Origin: Salvia splendens
Taxonomy: Eukaryota; Streptophyta; Magnoliopsida; Lamiales; Lamiaceae
Length of the DNA stretch: 64,000 nucleotides
Direction of reading: 5' to 3'
NCBI RefSeq assembly: GCF_004379255.2
Contig: NC_056033.1
Coordinates: forward strand, 42,682,719 to 42,746,718
Both the position numbers and the translations under genes were made by a program. Of the stretch, positions 11,228 through 23,124 are shown one piece after another. How positions within the stretch are numbered: position 1 is the first letter of the stretch; every line of letters starts with the position of its first letter. The notes beneath the pieces are model-generated. The model ran no database searches. It was not told the DNA's origin and saw nothing but the letters and a program-made list of their open reading frames with translations.

Positions 11228-11485
11228 GCAGCAAAAAAGGCGATTCTGTCGCCTTAGCGGCCCCCACACTCCGGCCCGACATCTTGTGAGGGGGTTCAAT
11301 CATGGTACGCAGTAGCCCGTTAAGGGGGAGGCCTTAACCCATTGGCTGCCAGAAGCCTATCTCCCAAGGCCTCACACTTGTGCCTGAGAGATGGAAGCAA
11401 CTACACGACAGCAGTGGGATTTAAACCCATGTTCATTGCAGCAAGATTTGCCCCCGTTGCCAAATACGCTACGCCCCTGCATGCA
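11228..11485 (-). mobile_element. tRNA-derived SINE, copy 1 (258 bp)
   Basis: On the minus strand the 5' end has a degenerate pol III A box (TAGCGTATTTGG) and B box (GGGTTTAAATCC). The body is shared with the copy at 11776-12088 and the tail is TTTTTTGCTGC rather than poly(A). A perfect 17-bp target duplication, ACAAAGAATCACTCACT, flanks it (11211-11227 and 11486-11502), which fixes both ends. Non-coding. Confidence 0.93.
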
Positions 11486-11775
11486 ACAAAGAATCACTCA
11501 CTATACTACATGATGTACCCCAATGCATTATACTTGTGGTCCCTAAAGTTAAATTAGACTTCATTGATAGTACATGTCAAGAAATATACATCAAAAAAGC
11601 AAAATGGAAAAGGAATATGCCTAGATTCGGTCCATTTGCATAGATTGGTCAAAATTAGAGTAGAAAATCAATCACAATGCACTTTGTAAAAAGATTTTGG
11701 GCGGTGGAGAGATCAATTAAAGCGTCTTACACAGCTTTTGCTTTTGCGCTTTGACCTTTTGATTTTCTATTACAT

Positions 11776-12088
11776 TACATTCCAGCAAAAAAAGCGATTT
11801 CGTAACCTTAGCGGCCCTTATAATTCAGCCCGACATCATATGAGGGGGTTCAATCCCGACATCATACAAGGGGGTTCAACCAGAGTACGCAGTAGCCCGT
11901 TAAGGAGAGGTCTTAACCCACTGACTGCCAGAAGTCCATCTCTCAAGGCCTCACACTTGTGCCTGAGAGATGGAAGCAACTACACGAAATGGAAGCAACT
12001 ACACAACAGCAGTGCGATTCGAACTCAGGCTCATTATAGCAAGATCTGCCCCTCCGTTGCCAACTGTGCTACGCCCCCTGCGGGCTTC
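11776..12088 (-). mobile_element. tRNA-derived SINE, copy 2 (313 bp)
   Basis: Same family as 11228-11485. The promoter is better preserved here: A box TAGCACAGTTGG and B box GAGTTCGAATC on the minus strand. A 15-bp duplication with one mismatch (GATTTTCTATTACAT at 11761-11775, GATTTGCTATTACAT at 12089-12103) flanks it. Two internal duplications, around GACATCATA.. (near 11831 and 11858) and GGAAGCAACTACAC (near 11970 and 11990), account for most of the extra length over copy 1. Confidence 0.9.
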
Positions 12089-12103
12089 GATTTGCTATTA
12101 CAT

Positions 12104-13039
12104 AGGAGTATATGTTGGAATATACATTGTGTTGATTATTGAATAGTAGAGTATATAGTATTTATACTTGTTCTATCATTTAAAAAAAATCGGTCATGGA
12201 AGAAAGAGTTGACGTGGACAAATATCATCGTTGGCGGTGTTCATAGGCATCAAATGCGGAATATTGACGTGCCACGTCAACTCTCCATAGACCGAATACA
12301 GTTACTACGTCAATTTTGCAATAAATTCAGTGAGTGAAATAATCACATTTAACGACATGTCAATCTAACTAATATTAACAGGGAAATAATATTTTGTCTT
12401 CTTCTTTCTTTGGGATAAGGATGCCCACTTAATTTCCACCACCAGTGTAGCCAAATTTATTTTAATTTTTTAAATAGCAAAACAACTGAGACATATCTAT
12501 ATCCTATAATTCAACTTTAAAGCTAATGCTCTTTTCATGTGTAACTAACTAATCCTTTACACTTTTTGCAAGAAGCATAATTGCTAATATCTCAAAAGTT
12601 GCAATTATCTTCATCACTTTAAAAAAGTATTTCTATTATTTTCAATGATACTATTTGTTTGTAAAAGTACCTATACAAGAATTCAAGATAGTGTAAAATA
12701 TATGGCATACATTTATATAGTAAGAATAAGAGTATTACATCACAAAAAAATGGTTGCAATCTCACTAACACTACAAAATGAGAGAGTTGTGTGTCCCTTT
12801 CACAACATTCATCCATAATGTAGTAATCTTCTAAGGTTTTCCCGAACCTCGGGACGAGCGCGTCTCGGGGTTGCATACGCAGCCGGCGCCAGATCTGAAG
12901 TCGGGCTATGCACCAGACCTCATCAGTACCCTTTCTGGTTCGATTCACTGAGATTATTCCGACATAATGATATAGTTCGTTCCGACAACTCTAGGCCTCG
13001 GAGATTTCTAGTCAGGTCCGTTACGAGCAACGAGTGTCG
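12104..13039. other. Intergenic and 3' UTR of the EF-hand gene
   Basis: No gene seen. The right part, up to the stop at 13040, is the likely 3' UTR of the minus-strand endonuclease/EF-hand gene. A short G+C-rich island near 12840-12930 resembles no gene I recognise. Confidence 0.45.
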
Positions 13040-15564
13040 TCAAGTGATCATTCGGGGACACGACATTCTTACCGGCGAAAACACCACGGTGAGCCGAGCA
13101 TGGTCCGAGAGAGAGTAATCTTCCGGCCACGTCCCTTTCTCCACCTCTGTGGGGAAAAGGACCGCGTTCTTGATGCTGAATCCGATTGCCTCCTCCGCAT
13201 CGGCGGCATCCTCGTCGTTCGCCTTGGCTCCTTGTTCGAACCACGACGCGTTCCATATCCGTAGCTGAAGAGGAGAAGAATACGATAAGGGGACGTCTAA
13301 TATAGGCTAATCTAGCATGTATTTTGATGAATCGAACGATTATAAACTCTTTAAATCGCGCGATCCTTCAAATACTCAATCCGATCAACGGGCAATACCT
13401 TAAATTCTTTGTAGTCAACGACACCGTTCCCGTCCATGTCCGTCTGCACCCATAGTCCTTGTATCTCCTCGTTGCTCAATCCATTACAATGGCCAATCAG
13501 ATTGAGCTGCAAACAGCCAACGACACCCCAATATCGCGCCATTAGTCTTCCATGAAAAACAAAACACAGAGAGTAACACATCAGAACGAAAGAAATATCA
13601 ACCTGTCGTAGCGCTTCACAGAAGCCCGCGTACGAGATGAAATCACCGTCATTATCAGCCTTCAGAAACGCGAACGCATCTTCTTCCGTCAGCGAAGCTC
13701 GCCTAAGTTGATACTGCAACGAGAGATATCGAAACGTCAAGCATCTTTACACGATACAAATATGACTATATGAGCATGAGCACTTAAAAAATTAGGTATC
13801 AAACCTTGAACATCCCCAACAACGCCTCGCTCCAGCTAGCGTTTAGCAATTTCCGATATCGATTGGGGTTGAGAAGCCATATAAAATCAACACCACAGAT
13901 ATTGCCACGATGGTTGCGGTGGCTCACCCACTGCACGAACGTGCGACACCAGAGGTGAGAATTTTTCGAAACGACAAAATTCAAATACACAAGAAACGAT
14001 TGTAGATTCGAGAAAAAAGGTACCCTGTGCGCGTCTGCGTCAGTGTACTGATGAGCAGTATCATATGATGATACGAATCCCTGAGATCGGAGAAATTTAT
14101 AAATATGCCCCCTCTTACTCCCATTCCAGTCGCTGTTACACCCAAATAAACGAGCTTGAGTTTCGTCTCGTGTTAAGATGGGAAAAACGAAAGCGCAAGA
14201 GGAATACATACCCGCATAGTAAGATAGGCAAGGGCTTAAGTTTGTTTTCCTTTAGATATGATTCCACATATTGCAATATTTTGTATACCTACATCACAAA
14301 ATCGTATTGCATTACTCGAAAATGAAATTGATCCGAAGAAAAAGACATGAGTGGTGAAGAACGGAGCGTACCTGACGCAGTCGCTCCAAGCACAGGCTCG
14401 AATTATGTGGAAACAGTAAGTGTGTGTTCACTATGAGAAGTTCTTGACGAATGTGACCGTTCAGAGTTTGTGAAAAGGGCGCGTTCAGCTCAACGTGCAA
14501 TAACTGAGCAACACGGTCGCCAAAATCATTGAATAGCAGCTCCCGGTGGTTGATGACCCTAAAATAGTCCTTATGCACGGCCGTCAGCAGACCTGCAAAA
14601 TTCGGAAAAGGGTTAACTTCGTATAGGAATCCGACATAAAAATCTGCGCCTTTCATAACTCAAAAACACTTAGAGAAGAATCCTTATTGAATCCGAATCA
14701 AGAAAGACTGAAACACCATTCATACGCGATGAATCACACGAACTTTTAAATTGGTTTCTATACGATTCTTCTAGCAAGATGTGAATACAGAAGGCGTTCC
14801 AACGACAACCACTACCTTGTGATACACATCTTGTTCCTGTTCTATCCCTACCAAAATCCCAAACACATCTGCAAAAACAGATGCATTAGCCACACATTGA
14901 TCGCAAAATCGCGATGCCAAATTCGACATATCTAGATAGAACAAGAAAGGGATATCCAAGAAGTCCACCATAGTTCTACTTTGATCAAACAAGTCCACAA
15001 CTGCAGAGGCTACATATACGATTCTGACCACGAAAAGGGGTATAAAATCGTACCATCTCCGCGATTATTCGTCCGAGCAAGCTTGAAATTGAGGTAACCG
15101 GCATCACCAAGCCTCTTGTCGTAGATGCTCACCAACTCCTCATTCCCAACCCAGAATTCCTGCAACGGAAATGATCAAATTGGCAGTTTTAAACACGGAA
15201 TCGAAGAAAAATACGTGCTGTGATCGAATGAAACACGAAAATACAATACCTGAAGACAGATTATGGAAGATCTCTCACACAATAACCAATTCAAGATCCT
15301 CTGATTTCTATCCATCCAATAATCTTTAACATCACTTTCTCTGAAGCTTGGATCCTGCAAATCCACATTTCAAACAACACATTAAACAAAACAATGCTTT
15401 TACCAACCAAAATCACACATCAACACAGCAATTGCTGTTAAAAACAACATCCTTAGTAAAGCAACGACTCTTTTTTCGAGCAAAATATGATCAAGAATGC
15501 ATCGTTTTACCAAAATCTACATCAAATGGCAACGAAAATCGAACCCTATTCTCAACACATACAG

Positions 15565-15611
<47 letters not shown>

Positions 15612-16836
15612 TTTGATCTATGCAAAACTAGATTTAAATACAGAAACACAGAACAATATCATAATTAGGTCACTTTTAGGTCATAATTAGGTAATTTTTA
15701 GGTCATGCTAACAAAGCATGACCTAAAACGATCTTAGCATGATATTAAACCCAAATATTATAATATGACCTAAAATTGCTTAATTATGACCTTCCGTGTT
15801 TTTGGTTAATTATTGACCATTAGATCATATAATCCTAGGGCCAAGATTTGGTCTGCATTTCTGGATTTAAACACATACTTATTTTGATCATCTCCCTCTA
15901 TATATATATATATATATATATATCAATGCAAAAAACTACAATCTTAGAAAAGCAGCAACTCTTTTACGAGTAAATCAATATACATAACTTGGCAAAAAAA
16001 ATCAAGCCCTTTTCTCAAAACGCAAAAAGACAACAACTGCAGTAAATCAATAGCTCTTCTCTGAACAAAATACAATCAAGAATGCATCTTTTCACCATAA
16101 TCCACATCAAAATGCAACGAAAATCAAACCCTTTTTTCAAAACATACATCAATACATCTATCAATGCAAAAAAACTACTACAATCTTAGCAAAGCAACAG
16201 CTCTTTTTCGAGTAAAACATGACCCAGAAAACAACTTTTTTTCTATAATCTACAAAATTTAGCAACAAAAACCAAGCCCTTTTTCTCAAAATCAAGCAAC
16301 AACCACATTAAAGCTAAAGCAACAGCTCTTTTCCAAACAAAACATAATCAAGAATGCATCTTTTCACCAAAATCCACATCAAATGGCAACGAAGATCGAC
16401 CCCTTTTCTCAAAACATACAACAATACGTCTATCAGTGCAAAAAACTACAACCTTAGTAAGGCATCAGCTCTTTTTCGAGCAAAACACGATCAAGAAACC
16501 AACTTTTTTCCAAAAAATCAACAAAATTTATCAACAAAAATCAAGCCCTTTTTCTCAAAATCAAGCAACAACCATAGTAAAGCTAGAGCACTTGCTCTTT
16601 TCCAAACAAAACATAATCAAGAATGCATCTTTTCACCAAAATCCACACCAATTGGCAACGAAAATCGAGCCCTTTCCTCGAATTCTCACCTCGTGATTGA
16701 GCCTTTTGTAGATGGGCGCGAGGATGTTGAAAGTCGTGCAAGAAATACAAGAGGGGTCCGTAGTCGAAGAAGCTATGGCGTAGCTGCCGATTCTTGACAA
16801 TATCCCCATGTTTAATGCTCTGTTCTTACTCCCCAT
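13040..16836 (-). CDS. EEP-family phosphatase/nuclease with EF-hands (At1g02270-like)
   Basis: Ten coding exons on the minus strand, all GT-AG: 16836-16690, 15354-15250, 15159-15054, 14592-14372, 14288-14212, 14132-14024, 13930-13805, 13713-13603, 13506-13399 and 13264-13040; about 444 aa. The N-terminal two thirds is an endonuclease/exonuclease/phosphatase fold. FNILAPIYKR, then ICLQEFW (metal-binding Glu), NTHLLFPH, CGDWNGSKRG (catalytic Asp/Asn) and, at the C-terminus, LSDHARL (catalytic Asp-His) are all present. Inserted before that last strand are two EF-hand loops, DNDGDFISYAGF and DMDGNGVVDYKEF. It matches the layout I recall for the Arabidopsis calcium-binding protein At1g02270, related to the CCR4/nocturnin class of EEP proteins. 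Its substrate is not established by the sequence. Intron 1 (1.3 kb) is full of repeats. Confidence 0.92.
15380..16680. repeat. Diverged tandem repeats in intron 1 of the EEP gene
   Basis: Roughly eight diverged copies of a ~90-130 bp unit occur in this intron. Each contains AAGAATGCATC, CACCAAAATCCACATCAAA, GCAACGAAAATC.A.CCCTTTT, CTCAAAAC and CAAAGCAACAGCTCTTTTTCGAG-like segments. The array is interrupted by the insertion at 15608-15900. Short frames through it, such as one at 16354, are repeat shadows and not genes. Confidence 0.75.
15608..15900. mobile_element. Short inverted-repeat insertion in an (AT)n tract
   Basis: About 290 bp of unique sequence sits between two (AT)n microsatellites (15567-15607 and 15897-15923). 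Its ends form an imperfect inverted repeat: TATATAGGGTTTTGATC...TTTAAATACAGAAACACAGA on the left against TATATAGAGGGAGATGATC...TTTAAATCCAGAAATGCAGA read from the right. The interior has a hairpin on TTTTAGGTCATGC/GCATGACCTAAAA near 15697-15728. No ORF. It looks like a MITE that targets TA repeats. I cannot name the family. Confidence 0.6.
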
Positions 16837-17473
16837 TTACTCAAACAGCTCAAAACAGCGTGCGATTTTCACAATTAATGATTTTCTGTGTAAATGATTG
16901 GCGAATGATTAACCGAAAACTGCAAAAGGGAATTTCAAGAATCTGGAAAAATATGCTGAAAATTCCCTTCCTCTTTTTTCGAGAACAATAGAAGGATTTT
17001 TTTTGTGATCTTGGAAGATTTGTATATATTGTGACGATTAACTCAACGAATGATGATAAATTGATAATCAGAAAGTGGCTGTGATGCATATATATACGCG
17101 AGAGAGAGAGAGGAGAGTATTTTTGTTTGTATTTTATGTTTTCAATTTTGAAGTGTTAATCGAGTTGTAAATAAACAGAGTACTATTAAGAATTTTTTGG
17201 GTCGTGACGGTTATTAGAAATATGATAAATATTAAATACATATTTGTGGAGAGAGAAGGAAGAGAATCGTTGTTGTAACTTGTAATAATTTATATTTTGG
17301 TTTTTACTAGTATTTTTATAATTTTAAGTGGGTGTTATTTTAGTCAAGTTGTAAATATATTGATAAGGAATATAACTTTATTTAAGATAAATATTTAAAT
17401 AAATTATTGTGGAGAGTGCGCCACCATTTACCATTTCAATTTTTCATGCGACACACACGACGCTTCCACTCAT
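16837..17473. promoter_or_regulatory. 5' UTR/promoter of the EEP gene
   Basis: Upstream flank of the minus-strand gene starting at 16836. A GA-rich tract (17099-17117), T-rich runs and TATATATA motifs (about 17090) suit a plant promoter and 5' UTR. No other gene seen. Confidence 0.4.
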
Positions 17474-17476
17474 TTA

Positions 17477-18392
17477 GGCCATCCACAACGCTGTCTCTAT
17501 ACCGTCTCTTAAACCGTCTCTTAACTACTATTTGAGCACTATTTGAGGGCCCCACTATCCTTTTTTCCTCCATCTCTTAACTAAGAGACGGAACCTGCAA
17601 CGCTCCGTCTCTTAACCGTCTCTATACCGTCTCTTAATTACTATTCATTCAATTTAATTTATAATTTTTTTTTAAAACCCAATTCAATTTAAACAAACAC
17701 ACTTTATTAAAATTAAAACAATATTACAACTTAACATTAAAAAAAACGGAAATAGGTATCTCCCCAAATCGGGTTATCGCAGAAGTAGTCGCGTACTAAC
17801 CGTGCGGCGGCTTCCTCCCGGTTCCGATTGATGTACTTCCGGGAGCGTCGTGGGGGTGGTGCGGCTTCCTCCGCCTCTCGTCGTCGATCTTCTTCGAGTG
17901 ATTGTTCCATTAATTGGCGCATTTGCTCAAAAGGATCCATTTGTTTGAGTTGATTGAAGATGGAAATTGGAGTGATAGAGAGGATTTGAGAGGAATAGAT
18001 GTGTGTTTGTGTGTGAAATGAGTATGGAATAGAATTATTTATAGAGTAAAAAAATTAAAAATTTAAAAAATGAAAATAAATATTTAACGGTAATATTACC
18101 GTTTGAAAAAAAAAATTATTAAAAATCGATTTTTTTTAAAAAAAAATAAATTATTGCGTCATCAGTGACGACGCCCACTCGCGGGCCAGCGAGTGGGCGT
18201 CACGCACGCATGGGGACGTGCCACGTGTCCCTGGCGCGTGGCGAGACAGCTCGTCTCGTGTCTCTCCGAGACGAGCTACGTGACGAGACGGTCGCGAGCT
18301 GGAGACGAGATGGGCGCTGCAATGCGTCTCGCGGGGGTCTCGTCTCTCCGAGACGAGACGCGAGCCCGGCGCGAGACGCGTTGTGGATGGCC
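17477..18392 (-). mobile_element. Harbinger derivative with transposase N-terminus
   Basis: Ends are GGCCATCCACAACGC and its inverse GCGTTGTGGATGGCC, flanked by TTA duplications (17474-17476 and 18393-18395). GC-rich subterminal stretches contain repeated GTCTCTTAA and GAGACGAG motifs. The only ORF is the 5' end of a DDE transposase on the minus strand (17737-17940); the catalytic part is deleted. It is therefore a non-autonomous deletion derivative. Confidence 0.9.
17737..17940 (-). pseudogene. Harbinger transposase, N-terminal fragment
   Basis: A 67-codon frame beginning MDPFEQMRQLMEQ and running through RKYINRNREEAAARLVRDYF to CDNPIWGDTYFR. This matches the N-terminus of plant HARBI1-like nucleases, where the next residues should read RRFRM and lead into the helix-turn-helix and DDE domains. 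Here the frame breaks immediately after TYFR and the rest (about 300 residues) is absent. It cannot encode an active enzyme. Confidence 0.8.
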
Positions 18393-18395
18393 TTA

Positions 18396-20660
18396 GAATC
18401 TTCACTCTTTTTCCATTTATCAATTCAAAATTGTCATATTAAGACGAATATAAAATCGACATTTATAGCGTATATCAATAAAAAATTGTCTAAATACATA
18501 TCGAAATAATTGCAGATATTTTTTACATTCAATATAGCTGATTTAGGCCACATGGCATCTGATAAAATCATAAACAATTATTTTATTTGATGATAGTTTA
18601 TTTTATACTCTCTCTACTTTAAATGAATAGTACGGAGTATAATATATTTATATTTTGCTACATCCAAATAAAATAATCTCTTTCCCCTTATAATACATTA
18701 CGATATGTTACCATTAAAATCGAAAAAATGGAAATTAAGTGCACAATAATTGAACTTTTTAATTTTTCGACTGAGATGAAGAAAGGATGTTGTATTTGGT
18801 CGAATATTACTTTTTCTATATACATATGTAATAAATGTATATAGAATATATGTATAATTTAACTTTTTAGACAAAGTTTGGCAGAATTATTTGGGTGAGC
18901 TGTCACTGCAAGATTGTCGAGGTGTTGTTATTTGAACTATCAGAGTATTGTTATAATTGAAAAATAATCTAATTTTTTTTGTAATTATTAAAACAATTAA
19001 CTTTAACCTGGAGTACTATTTTCAAAATAACCTTAGCAAAAGTGTATTGCTAAATTATGATAAAAGTGTTGGCATCAATTAATTTTGGCCTTAATATCTA
19101 ATACACGTAGACATCAAATGAGTGTTCGGTTTGCAAGATTGTATCCATGATTAAATTTGTAGTGTGTTTAGTTCATGAGATTCATTCTCACAACTCAATC
19201 CTAAATGAATAATCATGTGATAATTAGTCATAAGTAACTCCCTATGACTAAAATAATTCCACAACTCAATCCTAGATTATATCTTGGTATTATTTTATCT
19301 TGTCAACTGAACACCACCAAAATAGTGTGTTTCCTATAATAATTGTAAGTACTATTTCATTTTTGTCACACGACTTGTCTTGGATAAGGATAAGTTTAGC
19401 CATTAAATGAAAAGTTATGAGGTTTTGCAACTTGAATCTATAATCACGTCTCATTGTTTAAGCTTCAACTTTTTTGTTATTTTTAAATTCAGAAAATATT
19501 ACTCGTATAATCACATCAGGTAAGTTCGAAAAGTTTGTCGGCAATACGACGATCCGAACATCGCTAACCTCAATGGAATAAGGCAGAGTTACTATACCAA
19601 ATCAATGAATGTCAAAAAATTTAATGAGATGTTATCATCTCATTAAATTCATTATCCTAGCTATTATCACGATAGTCCACGTAATACAATCATACTAATC
19701 AATAACTCTATAAACTTGGTCACAACAAATTTTTTGGATAATGTTTATCCTAAAATTCATACCATTTAAACTACTAGCAAAAATTATACTTCTAAGTTTT
19801 GACATTTGATTAAGTCCAAAATAGTAGTACTAATATATTAATTCATATCATACACTATACTTTTAAGTTATGGATCTATGAAAATGAAAATTCATAGTAT
19901 AATTATTCTCAAGCATGGAATATGTGCTCAGAATTGAACTTAGCATCATTATAAAGAAATTGAAGAACAAAAAAAATTTGGGAAAGTTGATAAAAAAAAT
20001 GATGATAAGAGGGCTCCACAACTCCACCGACGCAACTCTAAATTCTAAAGGGCCCCAAGATTGGAGTCTTTTCACTTTTGATATATTGAAAAGTAATAAT
20101 TTTATCTGCCTTACATCATTGGCCGATGCATCTTTTAATTTTTTTAGAATTTATATATATCCACGTGTACATAAATTTGGTTTTGATCAAATGCATGGTT
20201 AAATTAAAATCATTGAATCAACTGAATATCAAATTGGTCATTGTAATTTTAATTGTCAGTTTGGCCTAAGACAAAATAATTTTAAATCGTGAAAAAGTCT
20301 TTGCAAGAACGAGAAGAAACTAGCTAAAATAAGCCCCAAAAATAATGTTTTGGAACCAGAATCGTGCCAACGGTCACCAATTCAAAATTGAAATTGTAAA
20401 CTTATTTGTCAGGTCGGTTATGATTCTTTGTAGATTGAATCGTTGATTACTCGATTAATAAAACCGTTAAATCTGATTACCGTTCACTTATTATACTTCA
20501 GATAGTTTTTCGAAGTTCTAACTTCTAACCTAGTTTGAAGATCAAACCCCTTTCTAGTCAACTTCAAATTCCATGACCATGGACCTTATGGTAAAACTTG
20601 ATCATGTCACACATAACTCTTCATTTGTGATTTAATCTCTCTTTTTCAGTATGTATGTTT
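18396..20660. other. AT-rich intergenic DNA, no gene seen
   Basis: About 2.3 kb of AT-rich DNA. Short frames (19863-20202) have no recognisable protein similarity or codon bias. A fragment at about 18605-18640 (ACTCTCTCTACTTTAAATG... ACGGAGTA) looks like a MITE scrap. Confidence 0.5.
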
Positions 20661-20666
20661 ATATAG

Positions 20667-21014
20667 CCTGTATTGATAACAACTGAATCTTTTAAGTTAT
20701 GAATTGAATATGAAAATTGAGAAATTGAAGAACACTCTTTTGATCGAGAGAAAAATGAAGAAATCTTATTGAATTCAACAAAGGAAACGAGCTTTGTATT
20801 TTTGGAGAAGATACACAAACTAACTCATTAACAGCCTTTTATCTAACACAAATGAACACCTAACTGCTAGTAAGAATGGACAGTCAAGATTCGAACAATC
20901 TAACTAATCTCCATCTAACGGTCGTTGTAGCTCGACAGCTTCTTCATCTCTTCTTCAGCTCTTGAGCTCGATTAAGCCCAATCACTCATGCATTGATCAA
21001 TCACACAACATTTT
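20667..21014 (-). mobile_element. Probable Copia LTR remnant
   Basis: Read on the minus strand this stretch runs from TGTTGTGTGATTGATC through a GAGCTCAAGAGCTGAAGAAG segment and a CAATAAGATTTCTTC polyadenylation-type motif followed by a TTTCTCTCGATC tail, ending TTATCAATACA. That is the style of a plant Copia LTR with TG...CA ends. I could not find a matching target duplication, and no internal region is attached, so the limits are approximate. Confidence 0.5.
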
Positions 21015-21064
21015 ATTTGTCCTTTTTTGCCACACTGTGTACAACACCATGATATGAATTAATG

Positions 21065-21111
21065 GTTGCAGCAAGATCTGCTTCTCCGTTGCCAACTGTG
21101 CTACGCATATT
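21065..21111 (-). mobile_element. SINE 5' fragment
   Basis: A 45-bp match to the 5' end of the SINE family at 11228-12088, including the A box (TAGCACAGTTGGCAACGG on the minus strand) and GCAGATCTTGCTGCAA. The rest of the element is missing. Confidence 0.75.
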
Positions 21112-22452
21112 AGTTTAGGTATTATAGGGGTTTAATGGTCCTAAGGTAATGATTATGTTTGTTCTTTTCACAATTAAATAAAGCACAAATAATATCATAG
21201 ATTGACACGTTGCGAGTACGAATTCGATGATTCTTGATTAAAATATCATTGGGACAAACTTTTGAAATTCCCGCTTTAATAAAAAAAAATTCGAATCCAA
21301 TATTAAATTGTTACCGAAAACAGAAAAGATCAAATCTAAAAAGTAAAAACAAATGTCCGAGTCATAAGTTCTTATAGACATATTCTTTGAACAAAAATGA
21401 ATTCCAATATGAACAAAATGATGAGTGAATTAGAAGATAGTAATATCAAATTGAAGCCTCTTGTAAACAACAAACCAAAAGCACTAAACTAGGTCCTATT
21501 TTTACAATTTACAATTTAAGTCACCACTTTAATATGTGGTGCCCATTAATTTTCTTAGCATATGGTTTTGCCTTGTTCAATAAGTATCATCCTCAAATGT
21601 ACTTATCATTAAATATTGCGAGGATAAGCATCATAGCAATAAGAGGTTACTAAAAATAGTGGATAAAACTTATTATTGTTATAATAACAATAATTAATTA
21701 AATATACTAGTACATATTTTGATATTGACATAGAGTGAAATTAATACCCAAACAAAAAGAATGACGTTGATATTAGAAGCTAGTTTAATTTTCTTAGCCC
21801 CCTTTTCCATGTCATTATTCAAATTTGAGTTTAAATTACACTCGATTTATCGACTGCCAACGCGATTATCAGATATCTAAAAAATGGGCGTAAAATTTAA
21901 TCACTTTGTCTCCGTGGAAAGTATGCTCTACTTTTTTTTAGAATATGAACATCTTTGATTGTTGAAAATTATATTTACTCTCATAATTGTAATTATATGA
22001 GTATGATAAATTGTGTTGAGGAATGACCAAGGAAATTTTGGCCATTTGAGTTTTCAAAAGTAGCTTTATATAGATTGAATGGTCAAATACAGGATTTGGT
22101 TGGTTTGAGGCCATTGAAGGACATAAATTAGTTAATTATGTGTTAAAATGTCAATAATTAGAGTACACTTGTGTGGTCTTTGTAAATTGTCTCTTTAAAA
22201 TCCACGTGTGCAGTTTTCTGTCACTTAATTTATGTGACCATCGTTCACGTGAGTTGTTCGTTGGTATACAGTACTATTTAGTTTGATTTTAATACCCGGA
22301 AAATTTTTTATTGACAATATTAAATAAAATAAATTATATAAAATTTTAATTTATTTCATTAATTATTTATTTAAAATTATAGAAAAATAATAAACTGAGT
22401 TTAATTTTGAGTAATTTGTAAAATTGAAAACTTCGGTAATTTTTTTCAAGTA
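21112..22452. other. AT-rich intergenic DNA, no gene seen
   Basis: About 1.3 kb without coding signal or repeat structure that I could recognise. Confidence 0.5.
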
Positions 22453-22455
22453 TTA

Positions 22456-23121
22456 GAGCACCCACATCCGTGCTCTTGCCAACGAGCACGGATGTGGGCA
22501 CGGACCCACTTTTACTATCTACTCTTAGGCAAGAGCACAACACCCACATCTGTGCTCTTCCGCAAGGACATGCTCAAGGGTTCCACAATTCTATTAATCA
22601 ATTTAAATAAAAACATTTCCACAATATTAAAATGCATTAAAAATAACTGGAATAATACTATAAATTACAAAAAAATTAAAAATTACATAATTAAAATCCT
22701 AAAAATTAAAATTTTCTTCATTAAAATCTTAAAAATTAAAAATTACATAATTAAATTCATAAAATTAAAAAATCCACTACTCGTGGCCGAATTTCGCCCA
22801 AATGGATGATGAATGTGTGTATTTATAGATGATTTTGGGATTAAATTTTTTTAAAAAAATTTTAAAAAATGGTAATAAAATCTGTATATTTTTGGGAATC
22901 CAAAAATATATATATTTTATATTTTTGGTATTATTTTTAATTTAAAAAAAAATAATGTCAACGGCCAATAGAAATGAGTCACGTCCCCCTGCTCGCTGGC
23001 ACGGACGTGCTCTTAGCTAAGAGCAGCGCCGTGCCAGCGGCAAGAGCGCAGCGGCGGACAGCGGTGCCGTGCCGCTAGCATGGACGGACGGACGGTGGTA
23101 TGCTCTCCGCTGTGGATGCTC
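22456..23121. mobile_element. Harbinger-type MITE, 666 bp
   Basis: Ends GAGCACCCACATCCGTGC and inverse GAGCATCCACAGCGGAGAGC, flanked by TTA on both sides (22453-22455 and 23122-23124). Its subterminal AT-rich repeats (AAAATTAAAAATTACATAATT) and a GTATTTATAGATGA segment match the termini of the ORF1-bearing element at 8072-9852. The ORF is gone, so this looks like an internal-deletion derivative of that family. Confidence 0.9.
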
Positions 23122-23124
23122 TTA

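Noticed and set aside
11211..12103. Functional tRNA gene suggested by the A and B boxes
   Set aside because: The sequence does not fold into a complete cloverleaf with an acceptor stem. It is a SINE head with target duplications.
14771..15031. An 86-codon minus-strand frame between EEP exons
   Set aside because: Lies inside the intron between the exons ending at 15054 and starting at 14592. The spliced protein is continuous without it.
16354..16797. 147-codon frame on the plus strand
   Set aside because: Runs antisense through the repeat array of EEP intron 1 and exon 1.
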